From Belliella buryatensis (GTDB taxonomy: Bacteria; Bacteroidota; Bacteroidia; Cytophagales; Cyclobacteriaceae): a stretch of 64,000 nucleotides of DNA. The stretch spans positions 186,001 to 250,000 of the forward strand of contig NZ_FZOK01000005.1 of assembly GCF_900188245.1 (NCBI RefSeq), given 5' to 3'. The notes under the pieces are model-generated. The model saw only the letters and a program-made list of their open reading frames with translations. It was not told the DNA's origin and did no database searches. Both the position numbers and the translations under genes were made by a program. Position 1 is the stretch's first letter, and the number at the start of each line of letters is the position of its first letter. Positions 9,542-18,121 of the stretch are shown here, piece after piece.

Positions 9542-9592
9542 AAAATACCCTGTTGTGGGTATTTTGATATAAAAAATATATATCTACATTTG
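9542..9592 (+). promoter_or_regulatory. Promoter with overlapping palindromic operator, no coding gene behind it
   Basis: A perfect 9-bp inverted repeat AAAATACCC/GGGTATTTT (9542-9550 and 9557-9565) overlaps a -33-like TTTTG (9562-9566). An 18-nt spacer leads to TACATTTG (9585-9592), a match to the -7 box TAnnTTTG. The next strong feature is a terminator at 9645, so the predicted transcript would be only about 75-80 nt and contains no ORF. Confidence 0.45.
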
Positions 9593-9644
9593 TGAAGGGT
9601 GATTAAGCAATTTTTCTTTGGCATTCGCCAAACAACAAAACTTC

Positions 9645-9675
9645 AAAGGGCTATATTTTTTAGCCCTTTATTTTT
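9645..9675 (+). terminator. Terminator ending a short predicted transcript
   Basis: A perfect 9-bp stem AAAGGGCTA/TAGCCCTTT (9645-9653 with 9661-9669) with a 7-nt loop is followed by ATTTTTA. It is immediately followed by a run of 12 C (9677-9688). Together with the promoter at 9562-9592 it delimits a possible small RNA of about 75 nt (9600-9675). Confidence 0.6.
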
Positions 9676-9725
9676 ACCCCCCCCCCCCTCGTCAAAAAAA
9701 TATATGTAAATCCGCTTACTTGCAC

Positions 9726-9868
9726 GTAGCCTAACAAGTAAAAGTAGAATGTACGACTTTATGTTAGGTTGCATGAGGGCTACGCCACGGCGCACGAGTT
9801 GTCGTCTGTAGGCTAGTATCCGCAAAATATAATGCCTCTTCTTACACATTGTGTAACATTGCGGATAT
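9726..9868. repeat. Cluster of nested inverted repeats in non-coding DNA
   Basis: Seen directly: GCCTAAC at 9729-9735 pairs with GTTAGGT at 9763-9769, AAAGT at 9741-9745 pairs inside it with ACTTT at 9756-9760, and GTAGCC at 9726-9731 pairs outside it with GGCTAC at 9778-9783. Further on are TTACACA-T-TGTGTAA (9842-9856) and TATCCGC (near 9809) opposite GCGGATA (9861-9867). The minus strand is open for 108 codons (9969 to 9643), but the translation is low-complexity and crosses a terminator, so it is not accepted as a gene. Confidence 0.5.
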
Positions 9869-9871
9869 TCT

Positions 9872-9912
9872 AAAAAAATAAAAGCCCCTCCGATTCCACC
9901 GAAGAGGCCCTT
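9872..9912 (-). terminator. Minus-strand terminator, probably for the dehydrogenase transcript
   Basis: Read on the minus strand, GCCTCTTCG pairs imperfectly (7 of 9) with CGGAGGGGC and is followed by TTTTATTTTTTT. It lies about 360 nt beyond the stop of the minus-strand glutamate dehydrogenase gene, with no other minus-strand gene between. Confidence 0.5.
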
Positions 9913-9929
9913 AATCATTGAATACTTTA

Positions 9930-10270
9930 TCTTTTGAAATTCATCCTTCTCCAATTCCCCAATAACCAACCCTTATCTAAAATCTAAAATCTCACAAGAT
10001 GCAAGACATAAGACCAAAGAAACAAGACAAAACCTCCAACACTCCGATGAATTGTGCAATCGAGCAACCGATTAGAACCCTTCCCCAGTTACTCATACAC
10101 CCCCCTTCGCTTAACGTTTAACACTTAACAATTAACCCTAATTACCCCGACCCCTTGGGGCAGTTAAGCAACTCCCGACCCCTCGGGAAACTCAATCCCT
10201 CAATCAACTATTTAAATCTGTGAAATCCGAGTAATCTGCGCGCACCCCAATCACCCCAATCACCCCAATA
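9930..10270. repeat. Intergenic word-repeat DNA
   Basis: Non-coding and C/A-rich. It holds words that recur throughout the window: GCAAGACATAAGA-type runs, CTTAACGTTTAACACTTAAC (10108-10135), CGACCCCTYGGG palindromes, TGAAATCCGAGTAATCTGCG and CAATCACCCCAATCACC. No gene or promoter was recognised. Confidence 0.5.
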
Positions 10271-10273
10271 GAA

Positions 10274-11692
10274 TCACGGAAAAATTCCCAAATCCATATA
10301 ACTCACCGCGATTCGCTCTATGGCAAGGATAAAGGCGGCAGTTCTAAGACTTTGAATATTTTTATCTTTCCTCGTTTTATTCATGGCATGATAGGCCTCT
10401 ACCATCGTTTCTTCAAGACCAGACAATACCAAATCCCTTTCTGATGCACCTCTGATCAATGCATCTTTTTCTAGATCAGTAAACTGCTCTCCTGTCGCAT
10501 TTTCAATAGTTCCTAAAAGCTTCCTATACTTCTCCATATCATAACGCTTCTCAAGCTTTCCAAAAGAAACACGTGACAGGTTTTTCAACCACTCAAAATA
10601 AGAAACAGTCACACCGCCTGCATTCAAATACATATCAGGAATAACCAGGATACCCCTCTCCAGGAGAATTTTTTCTGCTTCCTGAGTGACAGGGCCATTG
10701 GCAGCCTCACCGATAATTTTAGCTTTGATTTTGGAAGCATTCGCTTTGGTAATCTGATTTTCCAATGCCGCTGGTACAAGAATATCACATTCATAGGTGA
10801 GTAGATCAATACTATTTTTGATAAACTCTCCCTTTGGATAACCCTTAAATCCTTTAGTTCTCAATTGATAAGACTTCAAGGCTTCAATATCTATCCCTTC
10901 TGGGTCATAAATCCCTCCATTCCACTCAGCAACAGCAATGATCTTTGCCCCAGCTTCCATGATATATTTTGCGGAATAGTAACCCACATTACCCAAACCT
11001 TGAATTATCACAGTTTTTCCCTTCATACCGGTAGGCAGCCCAATGGCAGCCATATCCTCCTCTACCTCCACGGCCTCTCTTATACCAAAAAAAACTCCTT
11101 GACCCGTTGCCTCTGTCCTTCCGTCTATACCATGTTGTGAAAGTGGTTTTCCTGTTACACATCCCTTCGCATTGATCAGCTCTGGATTGAAAGCTTCATA
11201 AGTATCCACTATCCAAGCCATCTCTCTTGCACTCGTGCCATAATCAGGTGCCGGTACATCTATTGCAGGACCGATAAACTTCTTCTTGATCAATTCCGAG
11301 GTATATCTTCTGGTGATTTTCTCTAGCTGAGTCTCATTATACCTTAATGGGTCTATGCGAACCCCTCCCTTAGCACCACCAAATGGAACATTTACTAGAG
11401 CACATTTGTACGTCATCAATGCGGCTAGACCCTTAACTTCGTCCTCATTCACGTGTTCACTATAACGGATACCACCTTTTACAGGGAGTTTATGATGGGA
11501 ATGCTGAACACGATAACCAGTCAAAGTTTCGTAGGTCCCATCTTCGTTTCTTAAAGGAAAATTGAACTTGTAAATACTATTACATTGCTTGATTTGTTCA
11601 ATCAAACCTGCGTTGAGATTCATGTGTTTGGCGGCATCATCCACAAAACCACACACATCGTCAAATAAACTATAAGCTTGTTCCTTACTCAT
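10274..11692 (-). CDS. Glutamate dehydrogenase (Glu/Leu/Phe/Val dehydrogenase family)
   Basis: 472 aa from the ATG at 11692, which gives the expected N-terminus MSKEQAYSLF; upstream in-frame codons to 11734 add residues unlike the family. The N-terminal substrate domain carries the conserved lysine motif (PVKGGIRYSEHVNEDEVKGLA, then PFGGAKGG), and the C-terminal Rossmann domain carries VIIQGLGNVGYYSA for NAD(P) binding. The enzyme interconverts glutamate and 2-oxoglutarate plus ammonia in the cytoplasm. Length and all core motifs look intact. It is divergent from the serine hydrolase at 11983; the 290 nt between them contain degenerate GCGAAATCYGCG repeats (about 11880-11910). Coenzyme preference cannot be decided by eye. 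Confidence 0.93.
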   Translation of the reverse strand: MSKEQAYSLFDDVCGFVDDAAKHMNLNAGLIEQIKQCNSIYKFNFPLRNEDGTYETLTGYRVQHSHHKLPVKGGIRYSEHVNEDEVKGLAALMTYKCALVNVPFGGAKGGVRIDPLRYNETQLEKITRRYTSELIKKKFIGPAIDVPAPDYGTSAREMAWIVDTYEAFNPELINAKGCVTGKPLSQHGIDGRTEATGQGVFFGIREAVEVEEDMAAIGLPTGMKGKTVIIQGLGNVGYYSAKYIMEAGAKIIAVAEWNGGIYDPEGIDIEALKSYQLRTKGFKGYPKGEFIKNSIDLLTYECDILVPAALENQITKANASKIKAKIIGEAANGPVTQEAEKILLERGILVIPDMYLNAGGVTVSYFEWLKNLSRVSFGKLEKRYDMEKYRKLLGTIENATGEQFTDLEKDALIRGASERDLVLSGLEETMVEAYHAMNKTRKDKNIQSLRTAAFILAIERIAVSYMDLGIFP

Positions 11693-11982
11693 AAAAATTG
11701 TCATATTTGGTGAATACACTAAGATACAAATCATTTAAAAACTTCAACCCCGCAACCCTGATATTTATTATAAGCGGAGTATTTCTAATAAAAAATAGCG
11801 AAGTACAAATCATACCAATCACCAAGCTTTACAAACAGAAAATTTACAATCACCCAATCACCCAATCACTATTTAAATCTGCAAAATCCGCGAAATCTGC
11901 GAAATCCGCGCGCCCCAATCCCCTGACCCCTCTTGGCAATCCCCCCCTCTACCTTTACCAATTTTTTTCCTTAAAATTAAGC

Positions 11983-13065
11983 ATGATAAAGTACTCCTTT
12001 TTCCTTTTAGTTGTACTCCTATTTTCTTGCAAGGAAATGGAAACACCAAGCAATGAAAACACTTACTTTCCACCTTTAATTGGAACAACCTGGGAATCTC
12101 TGTCCCCTTCCTCCTTAGGGTGGAATGAAAATGAATTAGAAGGACTCTACGATCTGCTAGAATCGGGCAATACCCGTGGTTTTATTGTTTTAAAAGATGG
12201 AAAAATAGCCATTGAGAAATACTTTGGAACGCAATTGATCGGAAACCAACCCTTCAACCAAAACTCAATCTGGTACTGGGCCTCTGCAGGAAAAACACTT
12301 ACTGCCGCACTAACAGGCATCGCTCAACAAGAAGGTTTTATAAATATCCAATCTCCAAGTTCAACGTACCTCGGAACCGCTTGGACTGCTGCAACCACTA
12401 GCCAAGAAAATGCGATCACAGTCTGGCATCAACTTACCATGACCACAGGGCTAGACGATGGAGTCAACAATAGAGACAATACTAGTCCAGAAAGCCTGAG
12501 ATACCTAGCCGCTCCAGGAACAAGGTGGGCTTACCACAATGCCCCCTACACCCTTTTGGAACAAGTGATTAGCAATGCCTCCAATAGAAACTTTACTGAT
12601 TATTTCAATGACAAAATAGCCTCGAAAATTGGAATGGCAGGCACTTGGCAAAAGATCGATTTCAATAACGTCTACTTCAGCAATACCAGAAGTATGGCAA
12701 GATTTGGTTTATTGATTTTAAGGAAAGGGAAGTGGCAAAATCAAGAAATACTCAGCGACAAAGCATTTTTTGAACAAATGGTCTCAACTAGCCAAAGCAT
12801 AAATCCAGCATATGGATACCTATGGTGGCTCAATGGTAAATCTCCATTCATGATTCCCACACTTCAATCACAATTCAACGGAATTTTAATCCCAAATGCA
12901 CCCTCCGATATGATCATTGCAGCAGGCAGAGATGGACAGTTCGTTTGTGTTGTTCCTTCTCAAAATCTAGTCCTAATCAGAATGGGCCTAGACACAGATG
13001 ATTCATTAGTTTCCTTCATCTACCTTAACCAAATCTGGACTGCCCTCAATCAAATCTTAAAGTAA
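11983..13065 (+). CDS. Serine hydrolase of the beta-lactamase/class C (S12) family, lipoprotein
   Basis: 360 aa from the ATG at 11983, which starts a lipoprotein signal peptide (lipobox LFSC); the frame is open upstream to 11698 but reads through repeat DNA, so that extension is rejected. The catalytic motif SxxK is S101-A-G-K104, and the tyrosine motif YxN is Y184-H-N186 (WAYHNAPYT). The third box, normally HxG or KxG, appears here as GRDG near residue 310. Such proteins are esterases, DD-peptidases or amidases; the specificity is unknown. It is tethered to a membrane and faces the periplasm by prediction. It appears to be a single-gene unit. Confidence 0.85.
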   Translation: MIKYSFFLLVVLLFSCKEMETPSNENTYFPPLIGTTWESLSPSSLGWNENELEGLYDLLESGNTRGFIVLKDGKIAIEKYFGTQLIGNQPFNQNSIWYWASAGKTLTAALTGIAQQEGFINIQSPSSTYLGTAWTAATTSQENAITVWHQLTMTTGLDDGVNNRDNTSPESLRYLAAPGTRWAYHNAPYTLLEQVISNASNRNFTDYFNDKIASKIGMAGTWQKIDFNNVYFSNTRSMARFGLLILRKGKWQNQEILSDKAFFEQMVSTSQSINPAYGYLWWLNGKSPFMIPTLQSQFNGILIPNAPSDMIIAAGRDGQFVCVVPSQNLVLIRMGLDTDDSLVSFIYLNQIWTALNQILK

Positions 13066-13434
13066 GACATCTTGCTATCTTTCAACCCCAAATCCTCCGA
13101 TGAATCGTGTAACCGTCTAACCGATTAGTACCCCTACACAATTACTCAGTTACTCCTTCAACCCCCTCGCTTAACCTTCAATCCCCTCGCTTAACGTTTA
13201 ACCCTTAACCCTAACCACCCCAATCCCTCGGGAAACTTAATCACCCAATCACTACTTAAATCTGCGAAATCTGCGTATTTACCTTCCTCAGGGAGGATCC
13301 GCGAGCCCCAATCCCCCTCCGTTGTGTCCGTTGCGTCATCGTTGCGATCGCCGCGAGAAACTTTATTTCAAAAAAAGCCTTTTAGAGCTCTTTGAGGAAT
13401 GTAGAGAGCTTTGTGTTCCAAAGATCCGACCCAA
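13066..13434. repeat. Intergenic word-repeat DNA
   Basis: Non-coding. It contains the words CAATTACTCAGTTACTCC, CTCGCTTAACGTTTAACCCTTAACC, AAATCTGCGAAATCTGCG and CCTCGGG palindromes. The phrase TTTTAGAGCTCTTTGAGGAAT at 13380-13400 recurs near 17873-17893. No gene recognised. Confidence 0.5.
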
Positions 13435-13461
13435 CAAAAAAAGCCCCAGTCTCCCAGGGCC
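13435..13461 (-). terminator. Terminator of the FAS1 lipoprotein gene (minus strand)
   Basis: On the minus strand GCCC (13460-13457) pairs with GGGC (13446-13443) around a short loop and is followed by seven T (13442-13436). It lies about 30 nt beyond the stop codon of the FAS1 gene. Confidence 0.65.
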
Positions 13462-13489
13462 TTCTCAATTTCACATTTATATTCAACTA

Positions 13490-14479
13490 TTAAGGTAAAA
13501 TAACCTTATCAATTACATGAATTACACCATTAGTCGCTTGGATATCTGTTGCTACAATACCTGAAGTCCTATCATTTTGGTCAATCAAACTTGGGCCAGA
13601 TACATCTACAGTCACTTCATCACCCGAGAACATGGTGATAGTTCCATTAGATAAGTCTGTGGAGAAAACCCTCCCATCAAAAACATGATAAGCCAAAACA
13701 CCCTGTAATCCTGCAAGTCCAATTCCGTCTTCTTCATCTATTAATTCCTCCAAGGAACCGAATCCTAGTTCACCCAACAGATCTACAAATGCATCATTTG
13801 TTGGAGCAAATACTGTTAAATTATTTGTGGTTGCCAAAAGATCAACAAAACCAGCAGCAACAACAGCTTCAACAAGAATAGAAAAGTTCTCATTTCCCAG
13901 AGCTACCTCTACTATGTTTTGAGAAGGCGGAAGCAATACCGCGTCTATTGCATGAATCACACCATTTCTTGCTCTGATGTCAGCCGCTACGATGTTCGCT
14001 CCATTGATTGTTAAGTTGTCAGCCGAAATCCCTATAAACTGTCCATTTACTGTTGGTACGAAAGTGTTGGTAAGATCAGTAGAAAGCACTGTTCCAGCCA
14101 CAACATGGTACAATAAGATGTCTCTAAGACCAGGAAGATCTCTCACATTTCCAGGGTTCAATCCTAATTCAGCAAATGCCGCATCCGTTGGAGCAAATGC
14201 CGTCAGATCATTTCTTGAAAATACAGATGCCAATCCGGTAGAACCCAAGGCTGCATTGAATGTGCTGAAGGTGGCTCCTGCATTTCTTCTTTCATTCGCT
14301 GCACCCGCATTGCTTGGGATACCATGCTGCATTCTGTCAATGGTAGTAGGAATGTCATAAAGAGCAACTTCAGCATCCAATGTTGGTGATACTTCTTCTA
14401 GGTCTGCACAAGCAGTAAACCCTAATGCAAAAATGGTCAACACCGCTGACCAAATAAGCTGGTTTGTTTTTAGTTTCAT
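13490..14479 (-). CDS. Lipoprotein with two fasciclin (FAS1) domains
   Basis: 329 aa. The signal peptide ends in lipobox TAC with Cys24. Two FAS1 domains follow, about residues 55-185 and 190-329. Each shows the family hallmarks: LTVFAPTNDAF/LTAFAPTDAAF at the first box and ATNGVIHVIDKVILP/ARNGVIHAIDAVLLP at the H-box end. FAS1 domains mediate adhesion or sugar and protein contacts at cell surfaces. Tandem FAS1 lipoproteins are common in Bacteroidota. It is transcribed alone, with a terminator downstream, and is divergent from the glycosidase at 14666. No sorting domain is visible. Confidence 0.9.
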   Translation of the reverse strand: MKLKTNQLIWSAVLTIFALGFTACADLEEVSPTLDAEVALYDIPTTIDRMQHGIPSNAGAANERRNAGATFSTFNAALGSTGLASVFSRNDLTAFAPTDAAFAELGLNPGNVRDLPGLRDILLYHVVAGTVLSTDLTNTFVPTVNGQFIGISADNLTINGANIVAADIRARNGVIHAIDAVLLPPSQNIVEVALGNENFSILVEAVVAAGFVDLLATTNNLTVFAPTNDAFVDLLGELGFGSLEELIDEEDGIGLAGLQGVLAYHVFDGRVFSTDLSNGTITMFSGDEVTVDVSGPSLIDQNDRTSGIVATDIQATNGVIHVIDKVILP

Positions 14480-14665
14480 TTTTTGTGTAGTTTAGATTAG
14501 GTTATTTGTATTTGATAACCGTTAAACCACCATGGTTTTTATTTTGTTTGAAGAATTATTTCGCTATCAGATTGAATTTTAGAATTTTAAAGGGTCAATC
14601 GTGCAATTAGCAACTTGAACTGTTATATTTTTACTTCCAATTTCATACAGATCCTAAGTCTTACC

Positions 14666-16363
14666 ATGTCAAAAAGCTATTTTTATCTTAAGTCTCTTGC
14701 AGTCAAAGTACTAGATGAATTTAACCTGAGCACGATTTCCATCATTTTATTTCTTGCCTTGCTTTACCTAAGTGGCTGCACTGCCTCAAGGCCTGCTGTC
14801 ACCCAAAAGCCAAGTACTGAGCCTATCTCAACCTCTAAACCTAACACAAGTATTGGCCTTCCTGAAAAATCCAGTAATGCGTCCTTCTACAACACCTACG
14901 AACTCACACTTAAAGAAGGTAGAAGAGAGTTCAGAGGCATTTGGATTGCCACTTTAGCCAATATTGATTGGCCTAAATCAGGCATGGATTCATGGGAAAA
15001 GCAAAAGTCTGACTTTATCGCTTTATTAGATTACTACCAAAATCTAAATTTCAACGCAGTCATTGTACAAGTCCGAACAGCTGGGGATGCCTTTTACCCA
15101 TCTCGATTTGCTCCTTGGTCAAAATATCTAACAGGCCAACAAGGCAAAAAACCTAATACCACAGAAGATCCCCTTTCTTGGATGATCCTCCAAGCCCACC
15201 AGAGGGGAATGGAATTTCATGCTTGGCTCAACCCTTATCGAGCCACCTTTGACCTCGCTACAGACCAACTCAGCCCACAACATGATTTTTACAAACACCC
15301 AGATTGGATGATCAAATATGGGAACAAGTATTATTACAATCCTGGAATACCTGAAGTGCGCAAGCACCTGACCAACATCATTCAGGAAGTTGTTCAAAAC
15401 TATGACATCGACGCCATTCATTTTGATGATTACTTCTACCCTTATAAAGTCGAAAAGGAAATTTTTAGAGATCAAGATACCTATAAGAAATTTGCTCAAG
15501 GACAATCTCTCGAAGACTGGAGAAGAAATAACGTGAATCTCCTGATCAAAGAGGTACATCAGACAATCATAGCTCAAAAACCTTGGGTACAATTCGGTAT
15601 CAGCCCCTTTGGTGTATGGAGAAATAAAGATAAGGATCAAAATGGATCTAATACCCGCGCCGGTGTCACAAACTATGATGACCTCTTTGCAGACCCCATC
15701 ACTTGGATGAAAAATGGCTGGATTGATTACATTATACCGCAGTTGTATTGGAGCATGGATTACAACTTAGCAGCACACCGAGAATTGGTGTCTTGGTGGG
15801 CTAGAAACTCCCATCAAACCAAGATCTATATCGGTAACAGTCCCTACAAAATCAGAGATAATGCAGATAAGGCTTGGGACAATCCCAGTGAAATTTCTAA
15901 CCAAATTGAATTCGCGAGAAACTTCAAGGAAATAGCTGGAAATGCCTTCTTCTCTGCTAATTCACTTTATACAAAAAATAAAGACGTAGCCAACCTAGTC
16001 AAAAAGGAGAATTATAGATTCAGAACCCTGACCCCTCATTTTATATCAAAAAGTACAAATAACTTCCTTCCTAGCCCAAAAGCGGAACTCCAAATAGAGC
16101 ATGGAATCCCGCAATTATTCCTACCATTTGCCATCGATCCCCAATATAGGTTTGCCTTAGTCTATTCAACCAATGACTTAAACCAAGTCAGTCAAAAAAC
16201 AGATGGAATACCATTCAAAAAAATCTATCTTAACGACCGAAACAAAAATCTAATCATCCTTGATCAACAGGATTTAAGCCAGCAATTCTTAGTTTTGACC
16301 TTCATGGATAGATTTGGAAGAGAGAGCAAAGCTCAGGTCTTTGAATTGCTCAAAAAACTCTAA
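14666..16363 (+). CDS. DUF187 / family-10-like glycosyl hydrolase lipoprotein (YngK type)
   Basis: 565 aa from the ATG at 14666; an upstream in-frame ATG at 14615 would give an implausibly long signal. The lipobox SGC has Cys38. The catalytic TIM barrel carries the family blocks REFRGIWIATLANIDWP, FNAVIVQVRTAGDAFYPS, GMEFHAWLNPYRATF, HPDW...YYNPGIPEVRKHL and DAIHFDDYFYPY (acidic pair near the barrel end). The family comprises predicted glycosidases; some act on peptidoglycan-derived sugars. That fits its place 15 nt upstream of an AmpG permease gene and near a NagZ-like gene, so a role in muropeptide recycling is inferred. The C-terminal 130 residues form an Ig-like accessory domain. Confidence 0.85.
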   Translation: MSKSYFYLKSLAVKVLDEFNLSTISIILFLALLYLSGCTASRPAVTQKPSTEPISTSKPNTSIGLPEKSSNASFYNTYELTLKEGRREFRGIWIATLANIDWPKSGMDSWEKQKSDFIALLDYYQNLNFNAVIVQVRTAGDAFYPSRFAPWSKYLTGQQGKKPNTTEDPLSWMILQAHQRGMEFHAWLNPYRATFDLATDQLSPQHDFYKHPDWMIKYGNKYYYNPGIPEVRKHLTNIIQEVVQNYDIDAIHFDDYFYPYKVEKEIFRDQDTYKKFAQGQSLEDWRRNNVNLLIKEVHQTIIAQKPWVQFGISPFGVWRNKDKDQNGSNTRAGVTNYDDLFADPITWMKNGWIDYIIPQLYWSMDYNLAAHRELVSWWARNSHQTKIYIGNSPYKIRDNADKAWDNPSEISNQIEFARNFKEIAGNAFFSANSLYTKNKDVANLVKKENYRFRTLTPHFISKSTNNFLPSPKAELQIEHGIPQLFLPFAIDPQYRFALVYSTNDLNQVSQKTDGIPFKKIYLNDRNKNLIILDQQDLSQQFLVLTFMDRFGRESKAQVFELLKKL

Positions 16364-16378
16364 AGGCCTTTTATTAGC

Positions 16379-17641
16379 ATGCAAAACAATACCACCAATA
16401 AACCCTGGATTTGGGTTCCTATGCTTTACCTCACCGAAGGACTACCTTATGTGATGATCATGACAGTCTCTGTCATCATGTACAAAAACCTCGGCGTAGA
16501 CAACGCCGACATAGGCCTTTATACCAGTTTCCTCTACTTACCCTGGGTGATCAAGCCCTTTTGGAGCCCTTTAGTAGATCTTTTTGCTACCAAGCGAAAA
16601 TGGTTCCTAGCCATGCAATTCCTGCTCGTGCTTGCCTTTCTGGGCGTTGGACTAGCGCTACCGACCAACTCCTTTTTTATACTCAGTCTTGCTTGTTTTT
16701 GGATTGCAGCATTTGCATCAGCAACCAATGACATCGCTTCTGACGGGTTTTACCTGATCGCACTCAAAGAAGACCAACAAGCCTTCTTTGTAGGCCTTCG
16801 TACCACCTTTTACAGAATAGCATTCCTGACAGGACAAGGATTGATTGTCATCATTGCAGGTTTCCTAGAACAAAAATTTGGAGACAATACCCAAGCTTGG
16901 TCACTAACCATGGTATCAGTTGCAGGTTTGATGCTATTGCTTACATTGGGAAATCTATTCAACACCCCAAAGGTAGAATCAGCCATAGATTATCAAAAAG
17001 CCAAAACACTTTCTTTCTTAGAAGTCTTTGTAAGTTTCTTCCGAAAAAAGGAAATCGGATTGGCACTAGCTTTTATCCTGACCTATAGGCTAGGGGAGTC
17101 CCAACTGCTGAAAATGGCCTCTCCATTTTTGCTAGATGATCAATCCCTGGGTGGGTTAGCCTTGACTACCTCAGAAGTGGGGTGGATTTATGGTACCTTT
17201 GGAATCGTAGCCCTTTCTGTTGGAGGCATAGTAGGAGGGATAGTGATTTCGAAAGATGGACTAGGAAAATGGATGATGCCCATGATCTTAGCCTTGAATG
17301 TTCCCAACCTATTTTATTACCTTTTAGCCAACCTCCAACCCGAATCCATTTGGTTTGCAGGAGCAGTGGTAGTCATCGAGCAGTTAGGCTATGGTTTTGG
17401 CTTTGCAGCATTTATGGTTTACCTTATATATATTGCAGAAGGACTTTCCAAGACTTCCCATTATGCCATTGCCACAGGTTTCATGGCCCTAGGAATGATG
17501 CTTCCCGGAATGATATCTGGCTTTATCCAAGAAGCATTAGGCTACGAAGGCTTCTTCATCATCGTAGTACTAGCTGCCCTCCCCGCCATCCTCCTCTCCA
17601 GATTCATCACTTACCCAAAAGACTACGGGAAAAAACAATAA
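16379..17641 (+). CDS. ampG: AmpG-type major facilitator permease (muropeptide importer)
   Basis: 420 aa with about 12 hydrophobic segments, matching the shorter AmpG relatives. Characteristic parts are the opening YLTEGLPYVMIMTVSVIMYKNLG, FLYLPWVIKPFWSPLVDLFATKRKWF in loop 2-3 and SATNDIASDGFYLIAL in segment 5. The family imports GlcNAc-anhydroMurNAc (peptides) across the inner membrane for cell-wall recycling. It is co-directional and only 15 nt after the DUF187 glycosidase, so very probably co-transcribed. The GH3 gene at 18122 may belong to the same pathway although 480 nt of repeat DNA intervene. The substrate is inferred from family and neighbours. Confidence 0.85.
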   Translation: MQNNTTNKPWIWVPMLYLTEGLPYVMIMTVSVIMYKNLGVDNADIGLYTSFLYLPWVIKPFWSPLVDLFATKRKWFLAMQFLLVLAFLGVGLALPTNSFFILSLACFWIAAFASATNDIASDGFYLIALKEDQQAFFVGLRTTFYRIAFLTGQGLIVIIAGFLEQKFGDNTQAWSLTMVSVAGLMLLLTLGNLFNTPKVESAIDYQKAKTLSFLEVFVSFFRKKEIGLALAFILTYRLGESQLLKMASPFLLDDQSLGGLALTTSEVGWIYGTFGIVALSVGGIVGGIVISKDGLGKWMMPMILALNVPNLFYYLLANLQPESIWFAGAVVVIEQLGYGFGFAAFMVYLIYIAEGLSKTSHYAIATGFMALGMMLPGMISGFIQEALGYEGFFIIVVLAALPAILLSRFITYPKDYGKKQ

Positions 17642-18121
17642 GACACAAGATGCAAGATGCAAGACACAAGACAAAAGACACAAGACAAAAGACACAAGAT
17701 GTAAGACATAAGATGCAAGATGCAAGACAAAAAAAACAACAAAAAGCAGAACCTTGTAATCGTGTAACGATTAGAAACTCTACCCAATTACACAATTACT
17801 CCTTCAACCCCCTCGCTTAACCTTTAACACTTAACGTTTAACCCTTAACCCCCGACCCCTCGGGGAACTAATCTTAGAGCTCTTTGAGGAATTTAGAGCG
17901 CTTTGTGATTTCCTCCCGTTAGGGATGATTCCAAAAATACAACCCAAAAAAAGCCGAATCATGCAATCGACTAGATCCCTACCCAGTTACACAATTACAC
18001 AATTACTCCTTCAACCCCCACGCTTAACCTTTAACACTTAACGCTTAACGCTTAACACTTAACCCTTAACGTTTAACCCTTAACCCCCCGACCCCTCGGG
18101 GAACCAACTAACCAACACCCC
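17642..18121. repeat. Intergenic word-repeat DNA between ampG and the GH3 gene
   Basis: Begins with tandem GACACAAGATGCAAGATGCAAGA words (17641-17730), then TTAACCTTTAACACTTAACG arrays (17815-17850 and 18025-18090), CGACCCCTCGGGG palindromes and the phrase TTAGAGCTCTTTGAGGAAT shared with about 13381. No coding potential is seen; the long ORF overlapping here from 17182 is an out-of-frame shadow of ampG. Confidence 0.6.

Noticed and set aside
9643-9969. 108-codon minus-strand ORF in the 9.3-10.3 kb gap
   Set aside because: It crosses a convincing minus-strand terminator and the C12 tract, translates to low-complexity basic sequence and matches no family pattern.
11698-11982. N-terminal extension of the serine hydrolase from 11698
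   Set aside because: The extension reads through GCGAAATC repeat DNA and precedes a clean lipoprotein signal peptide that starts at 11983.
17182-17820. 212-codon ORF overlapping the end of ampG
   Set aside because: It is an alternative frame of ampG running into repeat DNA; the product is Arg/His/Cys-rich without family features.
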